From Pseudomonas sp. MWU16-30317 (GTDB taxonomy: Bacteria > Pseudomonadota > Gammaproteobacteria > Pseudomonadales > Pseudomonadaceae), in contig NZ_JAIWJA010000009.1 of assembly GCF_020515695.1 (NCBI RefSeq), positions 62,001 through 126,000 of the forward strand: 64,000 nucleotides of DNA. The letters run 5' to 3'. A program made the translations under genes and the position numbers. Each line of letters opens with the position of its first letter. Position 1 is the first letter of the stretch. The notes beneath the pieces were generated by a model. It saw only the letters and a program-made list of their open reading frames with translations, was not told where the DNA came from and did no database searches. Below, in pieces: positions 42,939 to 51,710 of the stretch.

Positions 42939-44315
42939 TCAACACTCAACCAGATTCACCGCCAACCCACCCCGCGACGTCTCCTTGTACTTGTCATGCA
43001 TATCCGCGCCGGTATCGCGCATCGTGCGAATGGCATGATCAAGCGAAATAAAGTGATCGCCATCACCGCGCAATGCCATCTGCGCCGCATTGATAGCCTT
43101 CACCGCAGCAATCGCATTGCGCTCGATGCACGGCACCTGGACCAGCCCGCCGACCGGATCGCAGGTCAGGCCGAGGTTGTGTTCCAGGCCGATTTCCGCT
43201 GCATTCTCGACCTGCTTGGGCGTGGCTCCCAGCACCTCGGCCAGGCCGGCGGCGGCCATGGCGCAGGCCGAGCCGACTTCGCCCTGGCAGCCCACTTCAG
43301 CGCCGGAAATCGACGCGTTTTTTTTGCACAGAATACCCACCGCAGCCGCCGCCAGGAAAAACCGCACGACATCGTCGGCGCAGGCTTCAGGGTTGAATTT
43401 CATGTAGTAGTGCAGCACCGCCGGGATGATCCCCGCCGCACCGTTGGTAGGCGCGGTGACCATGCGCCCGCCCGCAGCGTTCTCCTCGTTCACCGCGAGG
43501 GCGAACAGGTTGACCCACTCCATGGCGCTGAGCGTCGAGCCGATCACGTTCGGCTTGCCGATTTCCTGCAGACTCTGGTGCAGGCGCCAGGCGCGGCGCC
43601 TCACGTTCAAGCCTCCCGGCAAGATACCCTGGGCATTCAGACCTTGGTCGACGCAACGGCGCATGGCCTGCCAGATGAAATCGATTTTGCTGCGGATTTC
43701 GTCCTCGCTGCGCCAGGTCTTTTCGTTCTCCATCATCAATGTGGCGATGCTCATGCCGGTTTGCGCGCACAGGTTCAGCAACTGCGCTGCCGAGTTGAAG
43801 TCGTAGGGCAGTTCGGTGGTGTCGCTGTCGAGCTTGCCGCTGGCGGCCTGGGCTGCGTCGATGACGAAACCGCCGCCGACTGAATAGTAGGTCTGCTCGA
43901 TGCACTGGCCGTTCTGCAAATAGGCCAGCAGGGTCATGCCGTTAGGGTGATAGGGCAGGCTCTCCTCCAGCAGACGCATGTCGCGCTGCCAGTCGAAGAC
44001 CACGGCATGCTCGGCGCCCAGCGACAGGCACTGGCGGGCGATCACCTCGTCGACACGCCCCGCCACGGCAACGGGGTCGACCTGGTCAGGCCATTCGCCC
44101 ATCAATCCCATCAGCGTCGCTCGGTCGCTGCCATGGCCGATACCCGTGGCCGACAGCGATCCATACAGCCGCGCTTCGACACGTTCGACCAGGCCGAGCT
44201 TGCCGCGCTCGCGCAGTTCAGCGGTAAACAGCGCCGCCGCCCGCATCGGCCCGACCGTATGCGAACTGGACGGGCCGATACCGATTTTGAACATGTCGAA
44301 GACACTGATAGCCAT
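42939..44315 (-). CDS. sdaA: L-serine ammonia-lyase (L-serine dehydratase, iron-sulfur type)
   Basis: A protein of 458 residues (E. coli SdaA is 454). It deaminates L-serine to pyruvate with a 4Fe-4S cluster. The beta-chain domain begins ISVFDMFKIGIGPSSSHTVGPM; the alpha-chain domain has TAPTNGAAGIIPAVLHYY, KNASISGAEVGCQGEVGSACAMAAAGL (shown by its ends KNASISGAEVGCQGE and ACAMAAAGL) and the HNLGLTCDPVGGLVQVPCIERNA segment with cluster cysteines (given by HNLGLTCDP and VQVPCIERNA). The divergent LysR gene is the probable regulator, and glycerate kinase lies beyond it. Confidence 0.96.
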   Translation of the reverse strand: MAISVFDMFKIGIGPSSSHTVGPMRAAALFTAELRERGKLGLVERVEARLYGSLSATGIGHGSDRATLMGLMGEWPDQVDPVAVAGRVDEVIARQCLSLGAEHAVVFDWQRDMRLLEESLPYHPNGMTLLAYLQNGQCIEQTYYSVGGGFVIDAAQAASGKLDSDTTELPYDFNSAAQLLNLCAQTGMSIATLMMENEKTWRSEDEIRSKIDFIWQAMRRCVDQGLNAQGILPGGLNVRRRAWRLHQSLQEIGKPNVIGSTLSAMEWVNLFALAVNEENAAGGRMVTAPTNGAAGIIPAVLHYYMKFNPEACADDVVRFFLAAAAVGILCKKNASISGAEVGCQGEVGSACAMAAAGLAEVLGATPKQVENAAEIGLEHNLGLTCDPVGGLVQVPCIERNAIAAVKAINAAQMALRGDGDHFISLDHAIRTMRDTGADMHDKYKETSRGGLAVNLVEC

Positions 44316-44346
44316 GATGAACCCATAATGATCGCGTGATGGATGC

Positions 44347-44375
44347 TTCCACCCCTGGGGCTATCTTTGGTGGAA
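44347..44375. promoter_or_regulatory. Dyad in the sdaA-lysR divergent promoter region
   Basis: TTCCACC (44347-44353) and GGTGGAA (44369-44375) are a perfect 7-bp inverted repeat with a 15-base spacer. It lies in the 114-base gap between divergent sdaA and the LysR gene, the usual position for a LysR-type operator. Confidence 0.5.
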
Positions 44376-44429
44376 TCCGATGCGCAAACAAACGATAGTT
44401 CCTATGTCACCGTTTAGTGGGGCTCAACA

Positions 44430-45356
44430 ATGAGCAAGATTCTCAACGCGCAGATGCATGCCTGGTTGCAGGTCTTCGCCTGCGCGGCGCGGCATTTGTC
44501 CTTCACCCGCTGCGCTGATGAATTGCATGTGACCCCCGGGGCGATCAGCCAGCAGATGAAACAACTGGAAGATCGCCTCGGCTTTGCGCTGTTTCACCGC
44601 GTCGGCCGCGGCCTCGAGCTCACCGCTCAGGGCCAGCGCCTGGCCATCGTCGCCAATGAAGTGCATAGCCGCATCGATGACGAGTTGCGCCTGCTGCATT
44701 CCGGCGCCATTGGTGGCATCTTCAAGCTGCGCTGTATTCCCTCGTTCCTGAGCAAGTGGCTGATGCCGCGCTTGCCGGCGCTGGAGCAGCGCTTCCCGGA
44801 CGTGGAGTTGCGCATCATCGCCGAGGACAGCAGTGGTTCGCTGCGTGACGATGATTTCGACCTGGCCATTGATCTCAACGATGGCAGTTACGCCGGGCTG
44901 ATGACCACGCCGTTGCTGGAGGAAGAGCTGTTCCCGGTGTGCTCCCCCAGCCTGCTAGAGGACCGGCCGCCTTTGGATGGGCCCGGCCAGTTGGTACATT
45001 ACCCGCTGCTGCACGACATCACCGCCTGGCGCGGCAGCTATGAATATGCCGAATGGGAGTTCTACCTGTCCGCCATCGGCGCTCAGGGTATCAACGTGCG
45101 CCGGGGCCACACCTTCAACCGCAACCACTTGACCATCGAGGCCGCCCGCCTTGGTATGGGCGTGGCTATCGCCCGTCGCGCGTTGATCACCAACGAGCTG
45201 GAACAGGGCTCGCTGATCGTGCCGTTCGGCCAGCCGATAAAGGCGCGTAAAAAGTATGTGTTGGCCTACCGAGAAGGCGCGTTGAACACCCCCTCGCGGC
45301 GGGCAATTCATGATTGGCTGGTGACGCAGGCGGTGGGGTCGGGGAATACGTTGTGA
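44430..45356 (+). CDS. LysR family regulator, DsdC-like
   Basis: A protein of 308 residues. The N-terminal winged helix-turn-helix is HLSFTRCADELHVTPGAISQ-type, followed by the periplasmic-binding-like effector domain (LRCIPSFLSKWLMPRLP, LRDDDFDLAIDLNDGSYAGL, EEELFPVCSPSLLEDRPP). The sequence is reminiscent of DsdC, the activator of D-serine deaminase, and it is divergent from sdaA across 114 bases that contain a dyad. A role as serine-responsive activator of sdaA is therefore inferred. Confidence 0.9.
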   Translation: MSKILNAQMHAWLQVFACAARHLSFTRCADELHVTPGAISQQMKQLEDRLGFALFHRVGRGLELTAQGQRLAIVANEVHSRIDDELRLLHSGAIGGIFKLRCIPSFLSKWLMPRLPALEQRFPDVELRIIAEDSSGSLRDDDFDLAIDLNDGSYAGLMTTPLLEEELFPVCSPSLLEDRPPLDGPGQLVHYPLLHDITAWRGSYEYAEWEFYLSAIGAQGINVRRGHTFNRNHLTIEAARLGMGVAIARRALITNELEQGSLIVPFGQPIKARKKYVLAYREGALNTPSRRAIHDWLVTQAVGSGNTL

Positions 45357-45442
45357 GTCAGGGCTGTGATGCCGCTGCTGGCCCCTTCGCCGCCGAACCT
45401 GCCGCCCCCTATTTCCTACAATAACAACCCCTGGAGCGCACA

Positions 45443-46576
45443 ATGAAAATCGTCATCGCCCCTGACTCCTTCAAAGACAGCCTCAGCGCCGAAGGCGTCG
45501 CCAACGCCATCGCGCAAGGCGTGCGCGACGCATTCCCGGATGCCGAGCTGATTCTGTGCCCCATGGCCGACGGCGGCGAAGGCACCGTCGATGCCATCCT
45601 CGCCGTGTTACCCGGCGAGCGTCGCCGTGCCTCGGTCCGCGGTCCGCTAGGCACAGAGGTCATCGCCCACTGGGGGTGGCTGCCAGAATCGCGCACGGCC
45701 ATCATCGAAATGGCCGAAGCCAGCGGCCTGCAACTGCTCACCCTGGAGCAACGCGACGCGTCCCACAGCTGCACTTACGGCACCGGGCAATTGATCCTCG
45801 AAGCGGTAGAGGCCGGGGCGGAGAAAATCATCCTCACCATCGGCGGCAGCGCCACCAACGATGGTGGCGCCGGCATGCTGCGGGCGCTGGGCGTGCGCTT
45901 CTACGATTTCTCCGGCAGTGAACTGCCCCCCGGCGGCGTGGCATTGGCGCAACTGTCGCAGGTCGACCTGACGCACTTCGATCCACGCTTGCAAGCGCTG
46001 CACTTTTCCGTCGCCGCCGACGTCGATAATCCGCTGTGCGGGCCCCACGGCGCGTCGTTCATTTTCGGCCGCCAGAAGGGCGCTACTCCCCAGCAGATCG
46101 AAGCCTTGGACCACGCCTTGGCGCACTTCGCCGACTGCTGCGCCCAGGTGCTCGATCACGATCTGCGTGATGAGCCCGGTGCGGGCGCCGCTGGCGGTAT
46201 GGGCTTCGCGGCCAAGGCATTTCTGGGTGCCGAATTTCGCCCGGGTGTCGAGGTGGTCGCGGAGTTGGTCGATCTGGAAGACAAGGCCCGAGGCGCCGAT
46301 CTGGTCATCACCGGCGAAGGCCGCTGCGACGCCCAGACGCTGCGCGGCAAGACCCCTATGGGCGTGGCCCGTTTGGCCCAGCGCCACGGCGTGCCGGTGG
46401 TGATCCTGGCGGGGACCTTGGGCGAGGGCTATCAGGCGTTGTACGAGCATGGCATCGATGCCGCGTTCGCCATCGTCTCCGGGCCGATGACCTTGGCGGA
46501 TGCCTGTGCTGATGCGCCACGGTTATTGCGCGAGCGGGCGCGGGATGTGGTGCGGTTGTGGCAGCTGCGTCGTTGA
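45443..46576 (+). CDS. Glycerate kinase
   Basis: A protein of 377 residues with GGAGCG before the ATG. It belongs to the GarK/GlxK family, which phosphorylates D-glycerate to 2-phosphoglycerate. Landmarks are MKIVIAPDSFKDSLSAEGVA, CPMADGGEGTVDAIL, SCTYGTGQLI, LTIGGSATNDGGAGMLRALG, VAADVDNPLCGPHGAS and LVITGEGRCDAQTLRGKTP. Together with the upstream sdaA and its LysR neighbour it points to a serine/glycerate utilisation locus, though no glyoxylate or tartronate genes are present. Confidence 0.95.
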   Translation: MKIVIAPDSFKDSLSAEGVANAIAQGVRDAFPDAELILCPMADGGEGTVDAILAVLPGERRRASVRGPLGTEVIAHWGWLPESRTAIIEMAEASGLQLLTLEQRDASHSCTYGTGQLILEAVEAGAEKIILTIGGSATNDGGAGMLRALGVRFYDFSGSELPPGGVALAQLSQVDLTHFDPRLQALHFSVAADVDNPLCGPHGASFIFGRQKGATPQQIEALDHALAHFADCCAQVLDHDLRDEPGAGAAGGMGFAAKAFLGAEFRPGVEVVAELVDLEDKARGADLVITGEGRCDAQTLRGKTPMGVARLAQRHGVPVVILAGTLGEGYQALYEHGIDAAFAIVSGPMTLADACADAPRLLRERARDVVRLWQLRR

Positions 46577-46676
46577 TGGCGCGCGCGCAGCCGTCGTGAT
46601 CGACGAGTGGAGGAAGGCCCGCCGATGCATCGGCTACGCTTTGCAACGTAAAGGTTTTTTTGAAAAGGAAATTCAA

Positions 46677-46916
46677 ATGCGAGTGTGTTCTGCAGTGTTC
46701 ATTTTCTCCCTTCTCCTCAGCGGTACTGCGCTGGCCAAAGATGACCACCATGAGTGCGAGGCGGCGCTGGACAAGCTCAAGTCTGCGTCCGAGGAGTCCT
46801 TCGTCAAGGATGGTCATCACGAACATCAGCAAGCGCTGGAAGCCCATAAGTCTGGCGACTTCAAGAAGTGCGCCGACCAGGCCCGCAAGGCTCAGTCACA
46901 TCTGAAAAACAGTTAG
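46677..46916 (+). CDS. Small secreted His/Lys-rich protein, hypothetical
   Basis: A protein of 79 residues with AAAAGGAAATTC before the ATG at 46677. A clear signal peptide (MRVCSAVFIFSLLLSGTALA) leaves a mature part of about 59 residues that is rich in H, E, K and D (KDDHHECEAALDKLKSAS, KDGHHEHQQALEAHKSGDF), largely helical and with two cysteines. I do not recognise a named family, but the pattern is of small periplasmic proteins seen in Pseudomonas. Clustered histidines might bind metal; this is speculation. It is followed after 12 bases by a tiny lipoprotein gene, suggesting co-expression. Confidence 0.75.
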   Translation: MRVCSAVFIFSLLLSGTALAKDDHHECEAALDKLKSASEESFVKDGHHEHQQALEAHKSGDFKKCADQARKAQSHLKNS

Positions 46917-46928
46917 CTGGGAGGCGTT

Positions 46929-47063
46929 ATGAAAGCACTGATTCTGGGCGGTCTGTTACTGCTGGCCGGCTGCAAATACTTCGGCTATCAGGAGAGTTGT
47001 ACGGATAATCCCGATCGCCCCGAGTGCGATGGCTCGCATCAGGTCGAGGGGCATCGCAAGTAG
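46929..47063 (+). CDS. Tiny lipoprotein (44 residues)
   Basis: A very short gene with a strong ribosome-binding site (GGGAGG, 4 bases before the ATG at 46929). The product begins MKALILGGLLLLAGC, a textbook lipoprotein signal with lipobox LAGC (C15). The mature peptide of 30 residues (starting CKYFGYQESCTDNPDRPEC) has two further cysteines. Function unknown. It follows the small secreted protein by 12 bases and looks co-transcribed with it. Confidence 0.75.
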   Translation: MKALILGGLLLLAGCKYFGYQESCTDNPDRPECDGSHQVEGHRK

Positions 47064-47366
47064 GGCGCCTTTTTGCCGCACTGGTTCAGGAGCGCGGCGG
47101 GGAGGTCGCTGGATTGTTGCGCCCTGTGTCAGCGTCCTGCCAGGCGCTTGTGATCGGGCGATGGGCAAGTTAACGTCTCGGCCGTCGCTGCTCATCAGCG
47201 GCCTGGGCTTGGCGGCTCGGAGGTACAGCGCAACAGCGCCCACACACCGAAATGCAGGCGCATTTTTTTCGCCTGGATTTCGGCGTTATGGCGAGTTGCG
47301 TGGGGACCTTTTCGAAGGTGCCGGTCCGCCAACCTCGCGCAATTCGCCACCTAGACGACTACAGGA
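47064..47366. other. Intergenic stretch without a convincing gene
   Basis: About 300 bases. A short GGCGCC palindrome with T5 just after the tiny lipoprotein stop (47065-47075) could be a weak terminator. An open frame runs through on the (+) strand, but it has no ribosome-binding site, overlaps the opposite gene at 47367 and reads like non-coding sequence. A small AGGCG/CGCCT hairpin lies near 47253-47274. I see nothing else. Confidence 0.5.
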
Positions 47367-47927
47367 TTATTCTGATCCATCGGATGCAGATAAAGCGGCA
47401 GGAGTAGCCGCAGCCGACTCGGCAAGTCTATCGATGCTCACGCCAACACCCATAACCTGCGCCAATCCTGAAACAAGTCGTTCCTTGGCAGTTTTGGAGA
47501 ACTCGTCTCGCTCGACACTGGATGCGGCGAAAAACAGAATGAACAGCACTGCCACCGTGGTGAAAAAGTTGCCCACAACACCGCCGGCCCCCCCGAACGT
47601 CAGACCTTTCACGAGGTGCCATGCCCGCTCGGGAAGTGATTCATGTTGATGTCTGCCGATGAACGTCCAGAGCCGGTCTTTGAAGTGCGCCTCCAGTTCG
47701 TCTTGCTTTTCCTGGGCAGCCTGAGCCAGCAATTCTGAGACAACACGGGTGGCTTTTTCGCGATACATCCCCAAGGCGGGCAGTTCAGCGCAAGCCACGT
47801 GATTTCGCAGCTCCACATCCGTAGGTCGCCGCTGATTGAGGCGCTCGAATTCCTGAAGATATTGCTGCTTGCTCTGCTTGTACAGGCAATAGGCGAGTTG
47901 GCCAACGACGTCATCGTCATTGGCCAC
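47367..47927 (-). CDS. Hypothetical membrane protein, possibly N-terminally truncated
   Basis: From the GTG at 47927 the product has 186 residues. It is hydrophilic and helical at first (QLAYCLYKQSKQQYLQEFERL), then has a membrane helix (VVGNFFTTVAVLFILFFAAS, about 130-150) and a short C-terminal part. The pattern DVVGQLAYCLYKQSKQ is typical of the start of a Pseudomonas family of small membrane-anchored proteins. No ribosome-binding site precedes the GTG. In the same frame, sequence upstream of it still reads sensibly (DVYQQLVANDDD) back to a stop near 47979, with no ATG. The true start is therefore uncertain, or the gene has lost its first codons next to hrpB. Confidence 0.6.
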   Translation of the reverse strand: MANDDDVVGQLAYCLYKQSKQQYLQEFERLNQRRPTDVELRNHVACAELPALGMYREKATRVVSELLAQAAQEKQDELEAHFKDRLWTFIGRHQHESLPERAWHLVKGLTFGGAGGVVGNFFTTVAVLFILFFAASSVERDEFSKTAKERLVSGLAQVMGVGVSIDRLAESAAATPAALSASDGSE

Positions 47928-48020
47928 CAGTTGTTGGTAGACATCAGAGCATTGGCGCCACCAGAGAACGAACGGTGTTCACTGCCACGTTATACTCCCC
48001 GCCCTACCCGGGAGCCCTGT

Positions 48021-50549
48021 ATGCAATCCTTACCCATCGACGCGGCCTTGCCAGCGCTGCGCCAAGCCCTGTCCACTCGCCACGAAGCGGTCCTCGAAGC
48101 GCCACCCGGCGCTGGCAAGACCACCCGCGTGCCGCTGGCGATGCTCGGCGAGGCGTGGCTCGGCGACCAGACCATCCTCATGCTCGAACCCCGGCGCCTG
48201 GCCGCCCGTGCCGCCGCCGAACGGCTCGCCAGCGAGCTGGGCGAGAAGGTCGGCGAGACGGTGGGTTATCGCATCCGCCTTGAAAGCCGTATCGGCCCGC
48301 GCACCCGCATAGAAGTGGTCACCGAAGGGATTCTCACTCGGCGCTTGCAGGATGATCCGGCGTTGGAAGGCGTGGGCCTGTTGATCTTCGACGAGTACCA
48401 CGAGCGCAGTCTCGACGCCGATCTGGCCCTGGCGTTGAGCCTGAACGGCCGCGAACTGCTGCGCGATGATCCGCCGCTGAAAATCCTCTTGATGTCCGCG
48501 ACATTGGAAGGCGAGCGGCTGTCGGCCTTGCTTGATGGCGCCCCGGTGATCCGCAGCGAAGGGCGAATGTTTCCGGTGGTCACGCGCTGGGGCAAGCCGT
48601 TTGTGGCGGGCGAATATATTGAACCGCGCGTGTACAGCACCGTGCTCGATGCCCTGAACGACGAGTCCGGCAGCCTGCTGGTGTTCCTGCCGGGCCAGGC
48701 CGAGATCCGCCGCGTCGCGCAGCAATTGAGTGAGGCACTGACCGGGCGCGACGACGTGCTGATCTGCCCGCTGCACGGCGAGCTGGACCTGAACGCGCAG
48801 CGGGCGGCCATCGATCCAGCGCCGCTCGGCAAGCGCAAGGTGGTATTGGCCACTAACATCGCCGAGACCAGCTTGACCATCGATGGCGTGCGGGTGGTGA
48901 TCGATGCCGGGCTCGCGCGGGTGCCGCGCTTCGATGCGAACAGTGGCATGACTCGGCTTGATACCCAGCGCATCTCCCGCGCCAGTGCGACCCAGCGGGC
49001 CGGCCGGGCAGGGCGGCTGGAGCCGGGCGTGTGTTATCGCTTGTGGTCGGAGGCGCAGCACGAGCAGTTGGCCGCCTATGGCAGCCCCGAAATCCTGCAG
49101 GCGGACCTCGCCGGGCTGGCGTTGCAACTGGCGCGCTGGGGCGTGACGCCGGACCAATTGGCGTGGTTGGATGCGCCACCGGCCGCCGCTTATGCACAGG
49201 CGGGGGATTTGTTGCAGCGCCTGGGGGCGGTCGCGGAGCAAGGCGACACCACGCTGACGCCCCATGGCCAGGCCATGGCGCAATTGCCCGCGCACCCGCG
49301 TATCGCTCATCTGTTGTTGCGTGGGCAGGCGCTGGGGCTGGCTGAGTTAGCCTGTGATGTGGCGGCGATGCTCGGCGAACGTGACATTTTGCGGGGTGCG
49401 GGTGCCGATCTGCATAGCCGTCTGGCGTTGTTGAGCGGCGAGCAGCGCGCGGCTCGCGGGGCGCAAGGTGGGGTGCAGCGGATCAAGCAGTTGGCGCGGC
49501 AGTATCGTGGGTATTTGCCGAAGCGGCTCGCCTCCCTGACCGTCCCTGATCCTGAGCACACTCGCTGGTTAGGTGCCCTATTGGCCTTGGCCTATCCAGA
49601 TCGCGTCGCCCATCAACGCCGCCCCGGTGGCGCCGAATACCGTCTGGCCAACGGCCGCGCCGCATTGTTTGGCGAGGCCGATGCCCTGATGAAAAACGAA
49701 TGGATCGTCATCGCCGACCTCGGCAGCCGTCAGGGCCAGCGCGAAGAGCGCATCTACCTGGCCACCGATTTCGATCCGCAACTGTTCGATGATGTCTTGG
49801 CCGAACAGGTGCGCAGCGTCGAGCAACTGGACTGGGACGAGCGCGAAGGCGTGATGGTCGCCGAGCGCCAGCGCAAGGTCGGCGCGCTGATCCTCAGCCG
49901 CGAACCCTTGACCGGCCTGGACGCTGACGCCCGGGCGCGCGCGTTGCTCGGGCTGGTTCGGCGCAAGGGCCTGGCGTTGCTGCCGTGGACGCCGGAGCTG
50001 CGCCAGTGGCAGGCGCGTGTTGGCTTGCTGCGCAGTCTGGATGTGGCCGCCGGCAAGCCGAGCGAGTGGCCGGATGTCAGCGACGAAGCCTTGTTGGCGA
50101 ATCTGGAAGACTGGCTGCAGCCCTATCTGGGCAAGGTTTCGCGCCTGAGTCATTTTGCGCAGTTGGACCTGTCCTCGATCATCCGCAACCTGCTGCCCTG
50201 GCCGTTGCCGCAACGCCTCGACGAGCATGCTCCGCAGCATCTGTCGGTGCCGTCTGGCTCGTCTGTGCGTCTAGACTACAGCGAAACGCCGCCGGTGTTG
50301 GCGGTGCGTTTGCAGGAACTGTTCGGGCTGGCGCAGACCCCAAGCGTGGCTCAGGGCCGGCAGCCGGTGCTGTTGCATCTGCTGTCCCCGGCACGGCGGC
50401 CGGTGCAGGTGACGCAGGATCTGGCGAGTTTCTGGGCCAATACCTATGAGCAGGTGAAGAAGGATTTGAAGGGCCGGTATCCGAAGCATTATTGGCCGGA
50501 CGATCCGTTGGTGGCTGAGGCGACCGCGCGGATAAAACCGCGGAAATAA
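48021..50549 (+). CDS. hrpB: ATP-dependent helicase HrpB
   Basis: A protein of 842 residues from the ATG at 48021; the open frame upstream overlaps the opposite gene. It is a DEAH-type (DExH) helicase: Walker A APPGAGKTTRVPLAML, motif II DEYHERSLDAD, motif III LLMSATLEG, ATNIAETSLTIDGV and the arginine-finger region QRAGRAGRLEPGVCYRL. Long C-terminal HrpB-specific domains follow (to residue 842, ending YPKHYWPDDPL). HrpB is conserved in proteobacteria; its cellular substrate is not well known. TATACT at 47991-47996 could be its -10 box. Confidence 0.95.
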   Translation: MQSLPIDAALPALRQALSTRHEAVLEAPPGAGKTTRVPLAMLGEAWLGDQTILMLEPRRLAARAAAERLASELGEKVGETVGYRIRLESRIGPRTRIEVVTEGILTRRLQDDPALEGVGLLIFDEYHERSLDADLALALSLNGRELLRDDPPLKILLMSATLEGERLSALLDGAPVIRSEGRMFPVVTRWGKPFVAGEYIEPRVYSTVLDALNDESGSLLVFLPGQAEIRRVAQQLSEALTGRDDVLICPLHGELDLNAQRAAIDPAPLGKRKVVLATNIAETSLTIDGVRVVIDAGLARVPRFDANSGMTRLDTQRISRASATQRAGRAGRLEPGVCYRLWSEAQHEQLAAYGSPEILQADLAGLALQLARWGVTPDQLAWLDAPPAAAYAQAGDLLQRLGAVAEQGDTTLTPHGQAMAQLPAHPRIAHLLLRGQALGLAELACDVAAMLGERDILRGAGADLHSRLALLSGEQRAARGAQGGVQRIKQLARQYRGYLPKRLASLTVPDPEHTRWLGALLALAYPDRVAHQRRPGGAEYRLANGRAALFGEADALMKNEWIVIADLGSRQGQREERIYLATDFDPQLFDDVLAEQVRSVEQLDWDEREGVMVAERQRKVGALILSREPLTGLDADARARALLGLVRRKGLALLPWTPELRQWQARVGLLRSLDVAAGKPSEWPDVSDEALLANLEDWLQPYLGKVSRLSHFAQLDLSSIIRNLLPWPLPQRLDEHAPQHLSVPSGSSVRLDYSETPPVLAVRLQELFGLAQTPSVAQGRQPVLLHLLSPARRPVQVTQDLASFWANTYEQVKKDLKGRYPKHYWPDDPLVAEATARIKPRK

Positions 50550-50559
50550 CCGTTTGAGC

Positions 50560-50610
50560 TGTAGCGAGGGGGGCTTGCCCGCGAAAATAGGGCCAGCCCC
50601 TTCTGCAGGG
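50560..50610. repeat. REP-type sequence after hrpB
   Basis: GTAGCGAGGGGGGCTTGCCCGCGA followed by a short GGGCCAGCCCCTTCTGC segment; a single REP unit at the border between the GC-rich hrpB gene and the AT-rich region that follows. Confidence 0.55.
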
Positions 50611-50827
50611 TTGGCACGCCGAATCGGGCACCCTCAATGAGCACGGCTGACGGCCGTCGCTTATGTTCTCAGTGATCAGGTGCGGATCAGTGGAACCACC
50701 TCTGTTAACTATTTATTTATGCACCCTCTGCTTAAGATTCACGAGTCGCGGCCGATTATATTGGATTGCTGAGCTTTAATTGGCTCTGATCGTTTGGTTA
50801 AAGTCAGTGTAAATTTGGAGTTGACAA

Positions 50828-51679
50828 GTGAACTTGCGCATAAACTGCAAAGCTATAATTATCGCGTTGTCTTGTGTTTTTTCAGATGTGGCTATTTCTG
50901 AAAATCTCAAAGTATACAATTTTTCGCCTGTTAATCAATACAATCTCAATCTGTCAGCCAGTTTTTGGAATCCAATCATAAAGTATGTGTCCGAAAAAAG
51001 CGGAGTTAATCTTACCCTGAAATTAGGTCGAACATCCTCTGATACAACTAGTTATGTGCTCGCCCAAGAAGTTGATTTCGCCTTTACCAATCATCTGTTT
51101 AGCCCGGAGCGTGACAAAATGGGCTGGAAGGTATTTGGTCGCCGTGACGCGCCTTCCCTCGAAGGACAAATCGTGGTGCCTGCCGACTCGCCAATCCATA
51201 GCCTTTCGGAACTGGAAGGCAAGGAAGTCGTTTATCCGGGCCCAGAAGCGTTCATTGCTTATAAAGTCACAAGCTCGGAATTGGTAAAGGAAGGGATCAA
51301 TACGTCTACTGTGTTTGCGGGAAACATGGATGGCGCTTTCAGCCAACTGCTCAGTGGCAAGGCCCAAGCGATGGGGGTCAACTCCCAGCTTGTAAGTGGC
51401 TACACTGAAAGAGAAGGTAAGTCTTTCCGCGTACTTTGGAATTCTTCCCCGTTCAATGATTTAGCTCTCATGGTATCACCTCGGGTTTCTGAAAAAGAGC
51501 TTGATGCAGTAGCGAACGCATTTTTTAATATGCAGTACGATACCTACGGTCGCAAAGTTCTTCATGAGGCGACCGAGTTAGTCCATGCCCCTGTACCTAT
51601 TACTTTCATTCCCGCGACGGCAGCGGATTATGCTTCCTATCGTGATTTCTATAGTGGCTTGCCAGCGAATCTTAAGTAA
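50828..51679 (+). CDS. PhnD-like periplasmic substrate-binding protein
   Basis: A protein of 283 residues from a GTG at 50828 with GGAG seven bases upstream. A signal peptide ends near residue 24 (CVFSDVAIS). The fold is of the PhnD/SsuA/transferrin type: FWNPIIKYVSEKSGVNLTLKLGRT, DFAFTNHLFSPERDKMG, ADSPIHSLSELEGKEVVYPG, NMDGAFSQLLSGKAQAMGV (each a conserved lobe segment). Such proteins bind phosphonate, phosphite or other small oxyanions. There is no ABC permease or ATPase nearby. Instead a membrane GGDEF-EAL gene follows after 31 bases, so it is probably a sensor subunit rather than a transporter part. Codon use is AT-rich compared with flanking genes. Confidence 0.85.
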   Translation: MNLRINCKAIIIALSCVFSDVAISENLKVYNFSPVNQYNLNLSASFWNPIIKYVSEKSGVNLTLKLGRTSSDTTSYVLAQEVDFAFTNHLFSPERDKMGWKVFGRRDAPSLEGQIVVPADSPIHSLSELEGKEVVYPGPEAFIAYKVTSSELVKEGINTSTVFAGNMDGAFSQLLSGKAQAMGVNSQLVSGYTEREGKSFRVLWNSSPFNDLALMVSPRVSEKELDAVANAFFNMQYDTYGRKVLHEATELVHAPVPITFIPATAADYASYRDFYSGLPANLK

Positions 51680-51710
51680 ATAATCCAACAATTAGCTGGA
51701 GAGGCTGTTA

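Noticed and set aside
47029..47649. Open frame of 206 codons on the (+) strand over the tiny lipoprotein end and the opposite membrane protein gene
   Set aside because: No ribosome-binding site, Arg/Ser/Pro-rich shadow-like sequence, and it conflicts with a better (-) gene.
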